DNA of 64,000 nucleotides from Leptotrichia wadei (GTDB lineage: Bacteria; Fusobacteriota; Fusobacteriia; Fusobacteriales; Leptotrichiaceae). The notes below the pieces were generated by a model. The model was given only the letters and a program-made list of their open reading frames with translations. It ran no database searches and was not told where the DNA came from. Below, piece by piece: positions 55,070-63,608 of this stretch (the stretch's first letter is position 1; each line of letters starts with the position of its first letter). The translations under genes and the position numbers were made by a program. Location of the stretch: assembly GCF_007990445.1 (NCBI RefSeq), contig NZ_AP019841.1:992001-1056000 (forward strand), written 5' to 3'.

Positions 55070-56008
55070 ATGCCTATAAAAATACCAAATAACTTACCGG
55101 CTGTAGATATTTTAGCAAAGGAGAACATCTTTGTAATGGATGAAAGAAGGGCATTGTCACAAGATATTCGTCCTCTAAAATTTATAATAATAAATCTTAT
55201 GCCTACAAAAATTGAAACAGAAACACAGTTGTTAAGACTTTTAAGCAATACTCCGCTTCAAATTGAAGTAACTTTCTTAAAAATGGCATCTTATGTGTCT
55301 AAAAATATCTCTAAGGAGCACATGTCGAATTTTTATAAGACCTTCAATGACATAAAGAATGATTATTTTGACGGGCTTATAATAACTGGAGCACCTGTGG
55401 AAAATATTCCTTTTGAAGAGGTTATTTATTGGAAGGAATTAACAAAAGTTATGGAGTGGAGTAAAACTCACGTTTATTCTACAATGTATATTTGCTGGGG
55501 AGCACAGGCAGCGCTTTATTATCATTATGGAATAAAGAAGTATCCTTTAAAGGAAAAACTTTTTGGAATTTATCCTTTAAAAATTGATATTTGCCATACA
55601 ATGTTATTACGTGGTTTTGATGAAGTGTTTAATATGCCGCAATCACGGCATACAGAAGTACATGCAGAAGATATAGAAAAAATTCCTGATCTGGAAATTA
55701 TTGCCAATTCTAAAGAAGCTGGAGTGAGTATCGTACGTAGCCGAGATAAACGTAATATTTTTATTATGGGACATTTGGAATACGATAGGATGACATTGGC
55801 AAAAGAGTATGAAAGAGATGTAAAATTAGGAAAAAGTATAAAAGTTCCTTATAATTATTATCCAAATGACGATACAAGCAAAGAGCCGCTTTTTGTTTGG
55901 CGAGCTCATGCGAATTTATTGTTTTCAAATTGGATAAATCATCATGTTTATCAAGGAACTCCTTATGATTTGACAACATTGGGAAAAGTTCCTAATTTTC
56001 AAATTTAG
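55070..56008 (+). CDS. metAA: Homoserine O-acetyltransferase (MetA family)
   Basis: A 312-residue MetA-family enzyme in methionine synthesis. The nucleophile is C142 in [16 protein letters not shown]. The [15 protein letters not shown] segment has Glu at position 111, the residue linked to acetyl-CoA use, whereas Gly is typical of succinyl-CoA enzymes. [20 protein letters not shown] and [17 protein letters not shown] are also family motifs. AGAAAGGAG precedes the ATG. It adds to methionine uptake by metNIQ in the same window. A terminator (CTGTC and GACAG with T run) lies at about 56098-56152. Confidence 0.93.
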   Translation: MPIKIPNNLPAVDILAKENIFVMDERRALSQDIRPLKFIIINLMPTKIETETQLLRLLSNTPLQIEVTFLKMASYVSKNISKEHMSNFYKTFNDIKNDYFDGLIITGAPVENIPFEEVIYWKELTKVMEWSKTHVYSTMYICWGAQAALYYHYGIKKYPLKEKLFGIYPLKIDICHTMLLRGFDEVFNMPQSRHTEVHAEDIEKIPDLEIIANSKEAGVSIVRSRDKRNIFIMGHLEYDRMTLAKEYERDVKLGKSIKVPYNYYPNDDTSKEPLFVWRAHANLLFSNWINHHVYQGTPYDLTTLGKVPNFQI

Positions 56009-56095
56009 TTTTAAAATAGTTATATTCTTTAAGAAATATTAGTAAAAAATTTTTGAAAACGGGAATAGATTATTTATAGAAAATAATAAAAATAA

Positions 56096-56152
56096 AAAGC
56101 TGTCGAGCAATATTTGTTTAAAAAAATAAATTATGCAAGACAGTTTTTTTTA
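56096..56152. terminator. Terminator between metA and the convergent YiiX-like gene
   Basis: AAGCTGTC and GACAGTTT arms flank a loop with AGCAA/TTGCA-like inner pairing, and a run of T follows on the plus strand. Confidence 0.6.
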
Positions 56153-56179
56153 TAAAATTATTAATTAAAAGTAAAATAT

Positions 56180-56758
56180 TTATTGAGTGTAAATAGATAT
56201 ATTTTCAAGCAGAGGAGAATTCATTATGTCAAATGGCATAACCCATCCGCCGCCGTTGGAATCTAGATCTACTTCACGGCCAACCCTTTCTCCTGCTTTT
56301 TTAAATACTAAATATACAAATTGCGAGCAGTAAAGCCTCTTGTCAAAATCCTTGGTAAATGTTAATCCATAAGGCTTAGTTATAGTTTCATCAATTTCTT
56401 TGAATAATGCGGATTTAAATTTATCATCTATTCCTTTTAGTCTAAAAATAGCAACTTTTCTATTAATATTTTCCCAGGCATATATAGGACTTTCGCTGTA
56501 GCCGGCAGAATATGTTGGAAATTCAATTATTTTTTTGTGTTCATTAAGAACAGCAGCATGTCCCCACATTGAACGTAAAGTCGGCTTTTTTGATAAAATA
56601 AGAATATCTCCTGGCTGAAGTTTATCGGCATTTGAGATAACTTCATGCGTAGTGTACCAGAAATACTTATCTTCCGGTTTGGTTTTACATATAAGTGAAA
56701 GTGTCAGGATTAAAAAGAGCATCAGTCTTTTTATATTTCCCTTTAAATAAATATTCAT
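56180..56758 (-). CDS. YiiX-like permuted papain-fold (NlpC/P60-type) hydrolase, exported
   Basis: A protein of about 192 residues. An N-terminal hydrophobic stretch (KRLMLFLILTLSLICKTK) is a signal or lipoprotein anchor. The permuted cysteine hydrolase core has KLQPGDILILSKKP, the histidine in MWGHAAVLNEHKKIIEF and the cysteine in RLYCSQFVYLVFKKAG. Such enzymes act on peptidoglycan, amides or lipids. The start at 56758 is preceded by AAAGGA on the minus strand; an upstream frame extension to 56827 has no such site. It is monocistronic. Confidence 0.82.
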   Translation of the reverse strand: MNIYLKGNIKRLMLFLILTLSLICKTKPEDKYFWYTTHEVISNADKLQPGDILILSKKPTLRSMWGHAAVLNEHKKIIEFPTYSAGYSESPIYAWENINRKVAIFRLKGIDDKFKSALFKEIDETITKPYGLTFTKDFDKRLYCSQFVYLVFKKAGERVGREVDLDSNGGGWVMPFDIMNSPLLENISIYTQ

Positions 56759-57006
56759 AATGGATTGTTCCTTTCTAATTATTGGTTTAATATTCAAACT
56801 TATGTATATTATATAAAAAAGACACAAATTAGTCCAGCATATTTTTTAATAAAAAAAATTTTAAATATAATTTATTTAATGTAATAAAAGAATTAATTTT
56901 TTTTAAAAGAAATGTAAAAAATTACTTGTATTTTTTCTAAGTTTATGATTTAATTAAAGTAGGGAAGTTAAATAAAATTATAATATTTTTAAAATAGGAG
57001 GAATGG

Positions 57007-57816
57007 ATGCAAACTAATCCGGCTTTAGCTGAACGGAAGCAAAGAATTGATTCCAACATGTCTAAAATTAAGCATAAAATAGTAGTGATGAGCGGAAAAG
57101 GTGGAGTTGGGAAAACAACTACGTCTGTTAATTTAGCCTATGGATTATCGTTGCGGGGATACAAAGTTGGTATTCTTGATGCAGATTTGCATGGGCCTAA
57201 TATTCCAATTATGTTTGGAAAAGAAGGAGTAAAACTTTCAAAAATTTCTGAACCGCTGGAAATAACAGAAAATCTTCATATATCGTCATTAAGTTTTTTT
57301 GTTCCTGATAATTCGCCAGTTGTATGGAAGGGACCGCAAAAAATTACAGCAATAATGGAAATGCTGGAAGGAATTAAATGGGGAGAGATTGACTATTTAA
57401 TAGTTGACCTGCCGCCTGGAACTGGTGATGAAACATTAGGTATTGCTCAGAATATAGGAACTGATTCAAAGGCAATTATTGTGACAACACCGCAAAAGGT
57501 TTCTTTGCTGGATTCTACAAGATCAATAAATTTTGCCAAATTGATTAACTTGAATGTGCTCGGTGTAATCGAAAATATGAGTGGTTTTATTTGCCCTGAC
57601 TGTCAAAAAGAAGTTAATATTTTTAAAAAAGGTGGCGCTGAAAAAATGGCCCAGGAGAAAAAAACTGACTTTCTAGGATCAATACCATTAGATGGAAATA
57701 TTGTGGAGTCTAGCGATAACGGATTACCATTTATTTCAAATGATTCTTTAGCATCAAGAAGAATGAATGATATAATTGCTAAAGTAATTGAAAAAACAGA
57801 AAACGAAAATAAGTAA
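57007..57816 (+). CDS. Mrp/NBP35 family P-loop ATPase (Fe-S carrier)
   Basis: A 269-residue ATPase. The P-loop is VVMSGKGGVGKTTTSVNLAY (deviant Walker A), with ILDADLHGPNIPIMFG and VDLPPGTGDETLGIAQ. The Fe-S-binding CxxC is in GFICPDCQKEV. These proteins carry iron-sulfur clusters to target enzymes. The ATG at 57007 is 5 bases after GGAGG; another ATG at 57003 would give only four codons before a stop. Confidence 0.94.
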   Translation: MQTNPALAERKQRIDSNMSKIKHKIVVMSGKGGVGKTTTSVNLAYGLSLRGYKVGILDADLHGPNIPIMFGKEGVKLSKISEPLEITENLHISSLSFFVPDNSPVVWKGPQKITAIMEMLEGIKWGEIDYLIVDLPPGTGDETLGIAQNIGTDSKAIIVTTPQKVSLLDSTRSINFAKLINLNVLGVIENMSGFICPDCQKEVNIFKKGGAEKMAQEKKTDFLGSIPLDGNIVESSDNGLPFISNDSLASRRMNDIIAKVIEKTENENK

Positions 57817-57830
57817 GACAAAAAATGTGA

Positions 57831-57883
57831 AAGGAGAGGTATTTTAAATGTATCGCGATTGTAATATGTTTATTATACAATAG
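57831..57883 (+). promoter_or_regulatory. Leader ORF with strong ribosome site before response regulator
   Basis: AAGGAGAGGT (57831-57840) is the only good ribosome site here and is placed for the ATG at 57848, which encodes MYRDCNMFIIQ and then TAG. The regulator ATG comes 4 bases after this stop and lacks its own site. Translation coupling or leader control is inferred. Confidence 0.6.
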
Positions 57884-57887
57884 AAAA

Positions 57888-58565
57888 ATGAAAGTATTAG
57901 TATTTAACAAGAATGAAAAAACTAGAATGGTAGTGGGACAGTTATTAAAGGAATTAAGTTTTAATGTTATATTGGCAGAAAATGAAGAACAAATGCTAGA
58001 TGCCCTAAAGACAGAGACTCTCGATATTTCTTTTTTAGATATTAACTCAATTGAAGATTTTCCGTTGTCAATAGAAAAAATAACAAGATATAAAAAACAA
58101 AGCTATATTCTAATGGCAATTGAACAAGATGACAGATATGCGAAAACCGAAGCTCTATTGAAGGGAATAGATGACTATGTATACAATGATTTTAGATTGG
58201 AAGAGCTTTCAGCCAAATTTAGAGCAATAGTGAGAATTTTGAATAAACGGCTTACTGAAGATGAAATGGGAATTTTGACAGCCTATGATTTAACATTAAA
58301 TCCTGCAAATAGGGAAGTTAAACGTGATGGAAAAGAAATAGAATTAACAAATAAAGAATTTTTATTATTGGAATATTTCTTGAGAAATAAAAACAGAGTT
58401 CTTACTAGAACAATGATTTCAGAAAAAATTTGGGATATAGATTTTGTTTCAGAAAGTAATATTGTAGATGTGTATGTTAATTTCTTGAGATCGAAGATAG
58501 ATAAAGGACATGACCAAAAGATTATAAAAACTGTAAGAAGTGTTGGATATATCATAAAAGAGTAG
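57888..58565 (+). CDS. OmpR-family response regulator, atypical receiver
   Basis: A 225-residue protein with a receiver (residues 1-115) and a winged-helix DNA-binding domain (residues 130-225, with LTNKEFLLLEYFLRNKNRVL and IVDVYVNFLRSKIDKG). The receiver keeps the phosphoacceptor position (D51 in FLDINS), but the acidic pair near the start is replaced (LVFNKNEKT) and the conserved Lys before helix 5 is Asn (YVYNDF). It may therefore work without phosphorylation. No histidine kinase is near. Its start seems coupled to the leader ORF. It lies 71 bases after the Mrp gene. Confidence 0.9.
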   Translation: MKVLVFNKNEKTRMVVGQLLKELSFNVILAENEEQMLDALKTETLDISFLDINSIEDFPLSIEKITRYKKQSYILMAIEQDDRYAKTEALLKGIDDYVYNDFRLEELSAKFRAIVRILNKRLTEDEMGILTAYDLTLNPANREVKRDGKEIELTNKEFLLLEYFLRNKNRVLTRTMISEKIWDIDFVSESNIVDVYVNFLRSKIDKGHDQKIIKTVRSVGYIIKE

Positions 58566-58663
58566 ATTTCTTTAAAAAAATAGAAATAGTGAATATTTTA
58601 ATTAATTTATTAAACTGTTCATAATTGTAATAATAACAAATTCATAAAAAATATAAATTTTTA

Positions 58664-58692
58664 TTGATTTTATAAAAATAATGTGATAAAAT
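58664..58692 (+). promoter_or_regulatory. sodA promoter
   Basis: TTGATT and TAAAAT are spaced 17 bases, with TG upstream of the -10 (extended form), 32 bases before the start codon. Confidence 0.6.
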
Positions 58693-58723
58693 ATATTCAA
58701 ATAACAGATTAGGAGTGATAAAA

Positions 58724-59359
58724 ATGTTTAAACAAATAGAATTACCTTACGGATTTGATGCATTGGAGCCAAGCATTGATACAAAAACAATGGAAATTCA
58801 TTATGGAAAGCACCATGCAGCTTATACTAATAATTTGAATAGCACATTAAAAGACAATGCACCACAATTTTTGGAAAAATCAATAGAAGAAATTTTAACA
58901 AATTTAGATGCATTGCCAGAAAATATACGTGGGGCTGTTAGAAATAACGGTGGAGGTTTTTATAACCACAATTTATATTTTGAAGTAATGGGACCTAACG
59001 CAGGTGGAGAACCAAAAGGTGAATTAGCTGAAAAAATAAATGAAGCATTTGGAAGTTTTGACAAATTTAAAGAAGAATTTTCAAAAGCGGCTGCAACTAG
59101 ATTTGGTTCAGGATGGGCTTGGCTTGTTGTAAACAAAGATGGAAAATTGAAAGTAACTTCAACAGCAAATCAAGATAATCCATTAATGCCAGGTGTAACA
59201 CCTTGTGGATGTTCAGAAGGAACTCCAATTTTAGGAATAGACGTATGGGAACATGCATATTACTTGAATTATCAAAATAGACGTCCAGATTATATTACAG
59301 CTTTCTTTAACGTTATAAACTGGGATGCAGTATCTAAAAAATATGAAGCTGCAAAATAA
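58724..59359 (+). CDS. sodA: Superoxide dismutase, Mn type predicted
   Basis: A 211-residue Fe/Mn superoxide dismutase. Metal ligands lie in [16 protein letters not shown] (His), [14 protein letters not shown] (His) and [20 protein letters not shown] (Asp and His). [10 protein letters not shown] has the Gln typical of Mn enzymes. The loop after it ([11 protein letters not shown]) contains a CxC that is unusual. The start at ATG 58724 follows TAGGAG; the GTG at 58715 is inside this region. It is monocistronic with a terminator (AGATTGAATT and AATTCAATCT) at 59382-59426. Confidence 0.94.
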   Translation: MFKQIELPYGFDALEPSIDTKTMEIHYGKHHAAYTNNLNSTLKDNAPQFLEKSIEEILTNLDALPENIRGAVRNNGGGFYNHNLYFEVMGPNAGGEPKGELAEKINEAFGSFDKFKEEFSKAAATRFGSGWAWLVVNKDGKLKVTSTANQDNPLMPGVTPCGCSEGTPILGIDVWEHAYYLNYQNRRPDYITAFFNVINWDAVSKKYEAAK

Positions 59360-59381
59360 GTTAAAATAAATTTATAAATTT

Positions 59382-59430
59382 AGATTGAATTGGAGTCGTT
59401 ATTTATAATAATTCTAATTCAATCTTTTTT
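59382..59430 (+). terminator. Terminator after sodA
   Basis: AGATTGAATT pairs perfectly with AATTCAATCT, followed by a T run. Confidence 0.8.
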
Positions 59431-59462
59431 ATTTTGATTGAAAAAATATTTGTTTATAAAAG

Positions 59463-59491
59463 TTGACTGAAATGATATAATTTGCTATACT
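59463..59491 (+). promoter_or_regulatory. Promoter of DUF1858 gene
   Basis: TTGACT and TATACT are spaced 17 bases, with TGC before the -10. The untranslated leader of about 190 bases up to 59688 shows no further gene and no known riboswitch. Confidence 0.65.
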
Positions 59492-59687
59492 TATAGAGTA
59501 ATATTGTTATTTCTCGTTTAAATAATAAGTTTGTAATAAGTATTGCTTACTGGCTATTTTTTATGAGATTTATCACAGATTACTTTAAAATCGAATTCCT
59601 GAAATATAACATTTAGTTTAAATTTTGTTTTGAAGGATTTGCAAATAATAAAATATAAAATAAAATTTCAAATGGGAGGAAATGACT

Positions 59688-59897
59688 ATGGAAAAAGTTA
59701 CAAAAGATATGAATATAATGGAAGCTGTGGAAAAATATCCGATTATTGCGCAAGTATTGATGAGATATGGGCTTGGATGTGTTGGATGTATTATTTCGAG
59801 TGCGGAAACTTTAGGTGAAGGGATTGCTGTTCATGGGTTAAATCCAGATATAATTATTGAAGAAGTAAATATGATTCTTGAAAAACAGGAAGGATAA
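59688..59897 (+). CDS. DUF1858 domain protein
   Basis: A 69-residue protein of the DUF1858 family. The pattern VTKDMNIMEAVEKYPIIAQV followed by LMRYGLGCVGCIISSAETLG is diagnostic. The CxxC (GCVGC) suggests a redox or metal site, and the domain is found in hybrid-cluster-protein and ScdA-like contexts. The start at ATG 59688 is 8 bases after GGGAGG; an ATG at 59682 is too close. A terminator (AATAGGTAGCTT and AAGTTACCTATT) follows at 59919-59966. Confidence 0.9.
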   Translation: MEKVTKDMNIMEAVEKYPIIAQVLMRYGLGCVGCIISSAETLGEGIAVHGLNPDIIIEEVNMILEKQEG

Positions 59898-59918
59898 TAT
59901 GAAATTAGTTTAAAAATA

Positions 59919-59966
59919 AAAATAGGTAGCTTTTTGAGATTTTCATTCAAGTTACCTATTTTTTGA
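59919..59966. terminator. Terminator between DUF1858 gene and convergent membrane gene
   Basis: AATAGGTAGCTT pairs with AAGTTACCTATT, then a T run. Confidence 0.8.
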
Positions 59967-59971
59967 TGAAT

Positions 59972-60358
59972 TTATATTATTAACACAAAACCATAAATAA
60001 TATTTGTTAATAATATGATTCCTACTAGAAATCTATTGATAAATTTGAAAATGTTTTGACTTCCGAATGTGAAAGCTAATGCCAGATTTAAAATAGAATA
60101 TATTAGAAGTGTTACTGAAAAATTTTTCAAAATAAAAATTTTTTGAGTTTTCAGCAACATTAAAACTGGCGGTAGCAAATAACGGAATGAACTAAAGAAA
60201 GCATATAAAAATATAGTCAAAACTTCAAATAAAAGTATAGATACAGTTATTCTCTCTGCAAACTGTACTCGCTTTCCGCTCAGGAATAAAATTGAAACAA
60301 GCGAGTAAATACGTACAAAAAGTAATAATAATGTTAAAAAAGTAAAAGTATTAATCAT
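59972..60358 (-). CDS. Hypothetical membrane protein
   Basis: A 128-residue protein with about four helices (INTFTFLTLLLLFVRIYSLV, SILLFEVLTIFLYAFFSSFR, LLIYSILNLALAFTFGSQNI, FLVGIILLTNIIYGFVLII). I recognise no family. It is transcribed in the same direction as htpX, about 97 bases downstream of it, and could be in the same transcript. Confidence 0.6.
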   Translation of the reverse strand: MINTFTFLTLLLLFVRIYSLVSILFLSGKRVQFAERITVSILLFEVLTIFLYAFFSSFRYLLPPVLMLLKTQKIFILKNFSVTLLIYSILNLALAFTFGSQNIFKFINRFLVGIILLTNIIYGFVLII

Positions 60359-60454
60359 GTCTTATCTATTCTCCATATATATTTAATAAACCTTATATAT
60401 TTTATCATATCTGGAACAAATTCTCAAGTAAAATAAAAATCCCAATAAGTTTTA

Positions 60455-61321
60455 CTATAATAAATTTTCTTCTCTTGCCATTTTCTCAAGTTCTCTTATC
60501 CTGTCGTCAGTAGACGGATGTGTACTAAATAAATTTTTTAGATTTCCAAGGTTTGAAAATGGATTTACGATAAACATATGTGCTGTTGCCGGATCTTCTC
60601 TGTTCATTGGAATACTGTGACTGTAACTTTCCAATTTTTGGAGTGCATTACGTAAATATAAGGGATTTCCTGAAAATTCAGCTCCAGCTCTGTCTGCCAT
60701 GTATTCTCTTTTTCTTGAAATAGACATTTGAATTATAGAAGCGGCTATTGGGGCTAAAAGTGATACTAGCATTGCAGTGGCGACGTTGTTTCGTCTTCTT
60801 TCACCATTTCTATTGTCTCCGCTTGATACATAAGGTAAAAATCTTGCAATATTTGCAATTGCTCCAGCAAATGTAGCGGCAATTGTACTAATTAAAATAT
60901 CCCGATGTTTTATATGTCCAAGTTCATGTGCCATTACTCCGGCCAGTTCGTTATCATCCATCATTTCAAGCAGTCCAGCAGTACATGCAACCGCTGCATT
61001 ATTTGGATTTCTTCCAGTTGCAAAGGCATTTGGCTGTCGCTCTGGAATTATGTAAACTTTTGGCATAGGTAAATCGGCATTTTTTGCCAATCTTTGTATC
61101 AGATGATATAATCTTGGATTATTTTGGGAATTGACTTCTTGACCATTATAAGCCTTAATAACCATTTTATCACTAAACCAGTAACTGTAAAAACTCATTC
61201 CACCAGCAATTATAAGCCCAATTAATGCCCCTTGCTGATTTCCCAATGCGCCGCCAATTGCTACAAACAGGAAAACTAATCCAAACATCAAAAGACCTGT
61301 TTTCATAGTATTTATAAACAT
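60455..61321 (-). CDS. htpX: HtpX zinc metalloprotease
   Basis: A 288-residue membrane protease of M48. Two N-terminal helices precede YIIPERQPNAFATGRNPNNA, the zinc motif VMAHELGHIKHRD (HExxH), two more helices and the third ligand region SRKREYMADRAGAEFSGNP. The C-terminal FSTHPSTDDRIRELEKMA is the family end. It degrades damaged membrane proteins. AGAAAGGAAG on the minus strand precedes the ATG. Confidence 0.96.
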   Translation of the reverse strand: MFINTMKTGLLMFGLVFLFVAIGGALGNQQGALIGLIIAGGMSFYSYWFSDKMVIKAYNGQEVNSQNNPRLYHLIQRLAKNADLPMPKVYIIPERQPNAFATGRNPNNAAVACTAGLLEMMDDNELAGVMAHELGHIKHRDILISTIAATFAGAIANIARFLPYVSSGDNRNGERRRNNVATAMLVSLLAPIAASIIQMSISRKREYMADRAGAEFSGNPLYLRNALQKLESYSHSIPMNREDPATAHMFIVNPFSNLGNLKNLFSTHPSTDDRIRELEKMAREENLL

Positions 61322-61745
61322 AGGTATCTCTTCCTTTCTTTTATTTTTTTATTAGATTCGTTCAGTAGTTATATAATTTTAATTAAATAATAAGTTATAA
61401 ATTATAAGTTTTTGAACAAGTTTATTATATTATAAAAAAGTGTATTTTTCAATAAATAATTTAAGTTTTATTATTTTTTGGCATAATAGGATTATTGAAA
61501 AGTTACTCTAATTATCTCATTAAAAAAACAGAAATCATATTTTATATTATTTTTTAACAAGAGAGCCTGATTTTTTGCAAAAAATCTATAATTAATTTAT
61601 TATTTAAGTAAAAAATTGTACAAAAGAAAGCAAACTTAAAAATTTTAAATATCAGGAAAAAAAGATTGAAAATATAATTAAAATATAGTATAATAAAAAT
61701 ATATTAATATTTAATTAAATAATATATAAAAAAGGTAAAATTGAG
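61322..61745. other. Divergent intergenic region between htpX and spike gene
   Basis: About 424 AT-rich bases. A plus-strand promoter TTGAAA (61666-61671) and TATAAT (61689-61694), spaced 17, serves the VgrG-like gene. No gene is seen. Confidence 0.6.
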
Positions 61746-61754
61746 GTGATGAAA

Positions 61755-63305
61755 ATGGGGAATGAAAGTGCAAATATGGAAAATATGTATGAAGGGAAAA
61801 ATATTGGAATTATACTGGATAAGAAAAATCTGGATAATTTTGTAATTCGAGAATTTGTGCTGAATGAAAACATTAATGAACATCAGAAGCTGGAAATACA
61901 ACTGGAAATGGATGAAGAGCAAAGGAAGAATCTGGAAAGAATTATTGAAAAGGAAAATGTTGAAATTGAAATTGAACTTTCAGGGTTGGATCAGAATGTC
62001 AGAAGGAAGATTTTTTGTGGAATAGTTGATTATTTTGAAATATTAGATTATGGAAGTTATGGGTGCAGGATTTTAATGAAGGCATTTTCCAAAAGTATAA
62101 TTTTTGATAGGAAAAATGAGAAGAAATATAGAGTTTTTCAAGACACGAGTCTTATGTTTTCAGATATAATTAATGAGATTAATAAAGATTATGCTGATAA
62201 AAAGCTGGAAATAAAATATTCTGATATTGCGAAAAAGCAGATTGGCAGTCTTGTTGTGCAGTTTGATGAAACAGATTGGGAGTTTTTAGTAAGGCTTGCT
62301 AGTCAGTTGAAAACTGGGCTGTTTGTAGTTGAGCAGGGGATAATATTGTTTGGAATGGTGGAAATGGGGGAAGTTAAGAAGGAAAATAAATATTTTTCAG
62401 ATTATTCGCTTGTGAGGGATTATAAAAATTTATATTATAAAGTGCAGTCAAATAAAGTAATAAATCTAGGAGACACTGTTTCTATTTCTGAAAATACTGA
62501 GAAGAACAAAGCTGAAGAAAATGGAAAGAATAGTGAAGATTTTAATGGGAGCAAGGGAAGTTTTTCTGTATTGAAGACTAAAATATTTTTAAAGGACTTC
62601 ATTCTGAAAAGTGAATTTTTGGCAACAAATATGGGCAGTTATCATATATTTAAAAAATATAATAAAAAAATTAGAGGATGTAGAATTGAGGCTAATGTTG
62701 AGCGAGTATTTGAAGATGGTGGAATTGCAAAAATGGAAGTGAAATTTTCAGAGGGGCTAAAAAGAATTGTTCAGGAAAGAAATAATTCTGAAAGTAATGA
62801 CAGGGCTTATGATGATTATGGATTGAAAAGATTTCCATTAAGTTATCAGACTTTTTATTCGCAGACAAATACAGGATTTTTCTGTACTCCAGAAGTAAAT
62901 GACACTGTTGAGGTTTATTTTCCAAACGAAGATGAACGATTTGCAAAAGTGTCGTGGGCAATTAATAACAAAGGAAATGGAAGATTTAGCGATTATACGA
63001 AAAGGAATTTTCAGGTAAATCAGAGCGATTTTAATTTTAACTTGAATTTAAATGCTTTTGAAGTTAAGACAGCTGAAAAATATAGTGTAGAATCACCTAA
63101 TATAGTTGAAAATGCGGATAATTTTGTAAATAAGGCAACTCAAAATTTGGTGGTGGCATCAGATAATTATTTGGGGATAGAGTCGATTGGGGATGCTGAC
63201 TTTTATGCTTCTAAAATAAATATTATTGGGAAAGAAAAGGAAATAACGGTGGAATCGTTGAGTTCAGATGTGAGAATTAAAGGGAAGAAAGTTCATAGTA
63301 ATTAA
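61755..63305 (+). CDS. VgrG/gp27-gp5-like spike protein of a contractile injection system, orphan
   Basis: A protein of about 516 residues. The N-terminal region resembles the gp27-like part of VgrG proteins, seen in SLVVQFDETDWEFLVRLASQ and TGLFVVEQGIILFG (residues about 165-200). A gp5-like OB domain follows: TGFFCTPEVNDTVEVYFPNE, then DERFAKVSWAINN (residues about 375-400). The C-terminus has short strand repeats (DNYLGIESIGDADFYASKIN) as in a beta-helix spike. No tube, sheath or ATPase gene is in the window. It may serve a machine encoded elsewhere. The start at ATG 61755 follows GAGG by 8 bases; ATG 61749 and GTG 61746 are too close. Confidence 0.78.
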   Translation: MGNESANMENMYEGKNIGIILDKKNLDNFVIREFVLNENINEHQKLEIQLEMDEEQRKNLERIIEKENVEIEIELSGLDQNVRRKIFCGIVDYFEILDYGSYGCRILMKAFSKSIIFDRKNEKKYRVFQDTSLMFSDIINEINKDYADKKLEIKYSDIAKKQIGSLVVQFDETDWEFLVRLASQLKTGLFVVEQGIILFGMVEMGEVKKENKYFSDYSLVRDYKNLYYKVQSNKVINLGDTVSISENTEKNKAEENGKNSEDFNGSKGSFSVLKTKIFLKDFILKSEFLATNMGSYHIFKKYNKKIRGCRIEANVERVFEDGGIAKMEVKFSEGLKRIVQERNNSESNDRAYDDYGLKRFPLSYQTFYSQTNTGFFCTPEVNDTVEVYFPNEDERFAKVSWAINNKGNGRFSDYTKRNFQVNQSDFNFNLNLNAFEVKTAEKYSVESPNIVENADNFVNKATQNLVVASDNYLGIESIGDADFYASKINIIGKEKEITVESLSSDVRIKGKKVHSN

Positions 63306-63608
63306 GTATAATATTATTTTAAATCTGTTTAAAGTCGAACTATTAAAAATTATATAAATTTATGGTTTTAATAAAATAGTCATAATTTTTTGAGTTTGTT
63401 TTAAGACAATTTTATTGTAAAGAGACTTAAAAATACAGGAAAGTAGCAGAAACAGTCTAAAGCCTGCTCTTTTTTCCTGTATTTAAAAAACTTAATTTTA
63501 GATAGTGGAGTAATTATGAATTTTTTACATGGAGTTGAGATTCCTGTGTTAGCAAATAATATGAAATATATTTTCTGATTTTTAAATGGGATTTAGCATA
63601 AGTTTAAT
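63306..63608. other. Intergenic region with terminator
   Basis: The hairpin AATACAGGAAA and TTTCCTGTATT with inner AGCAG/CTGCT pairing (about 63431-63482) ends the spike gene and, from the other side, the channel gene. Nothing else is seen. Confidence 0.65.
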
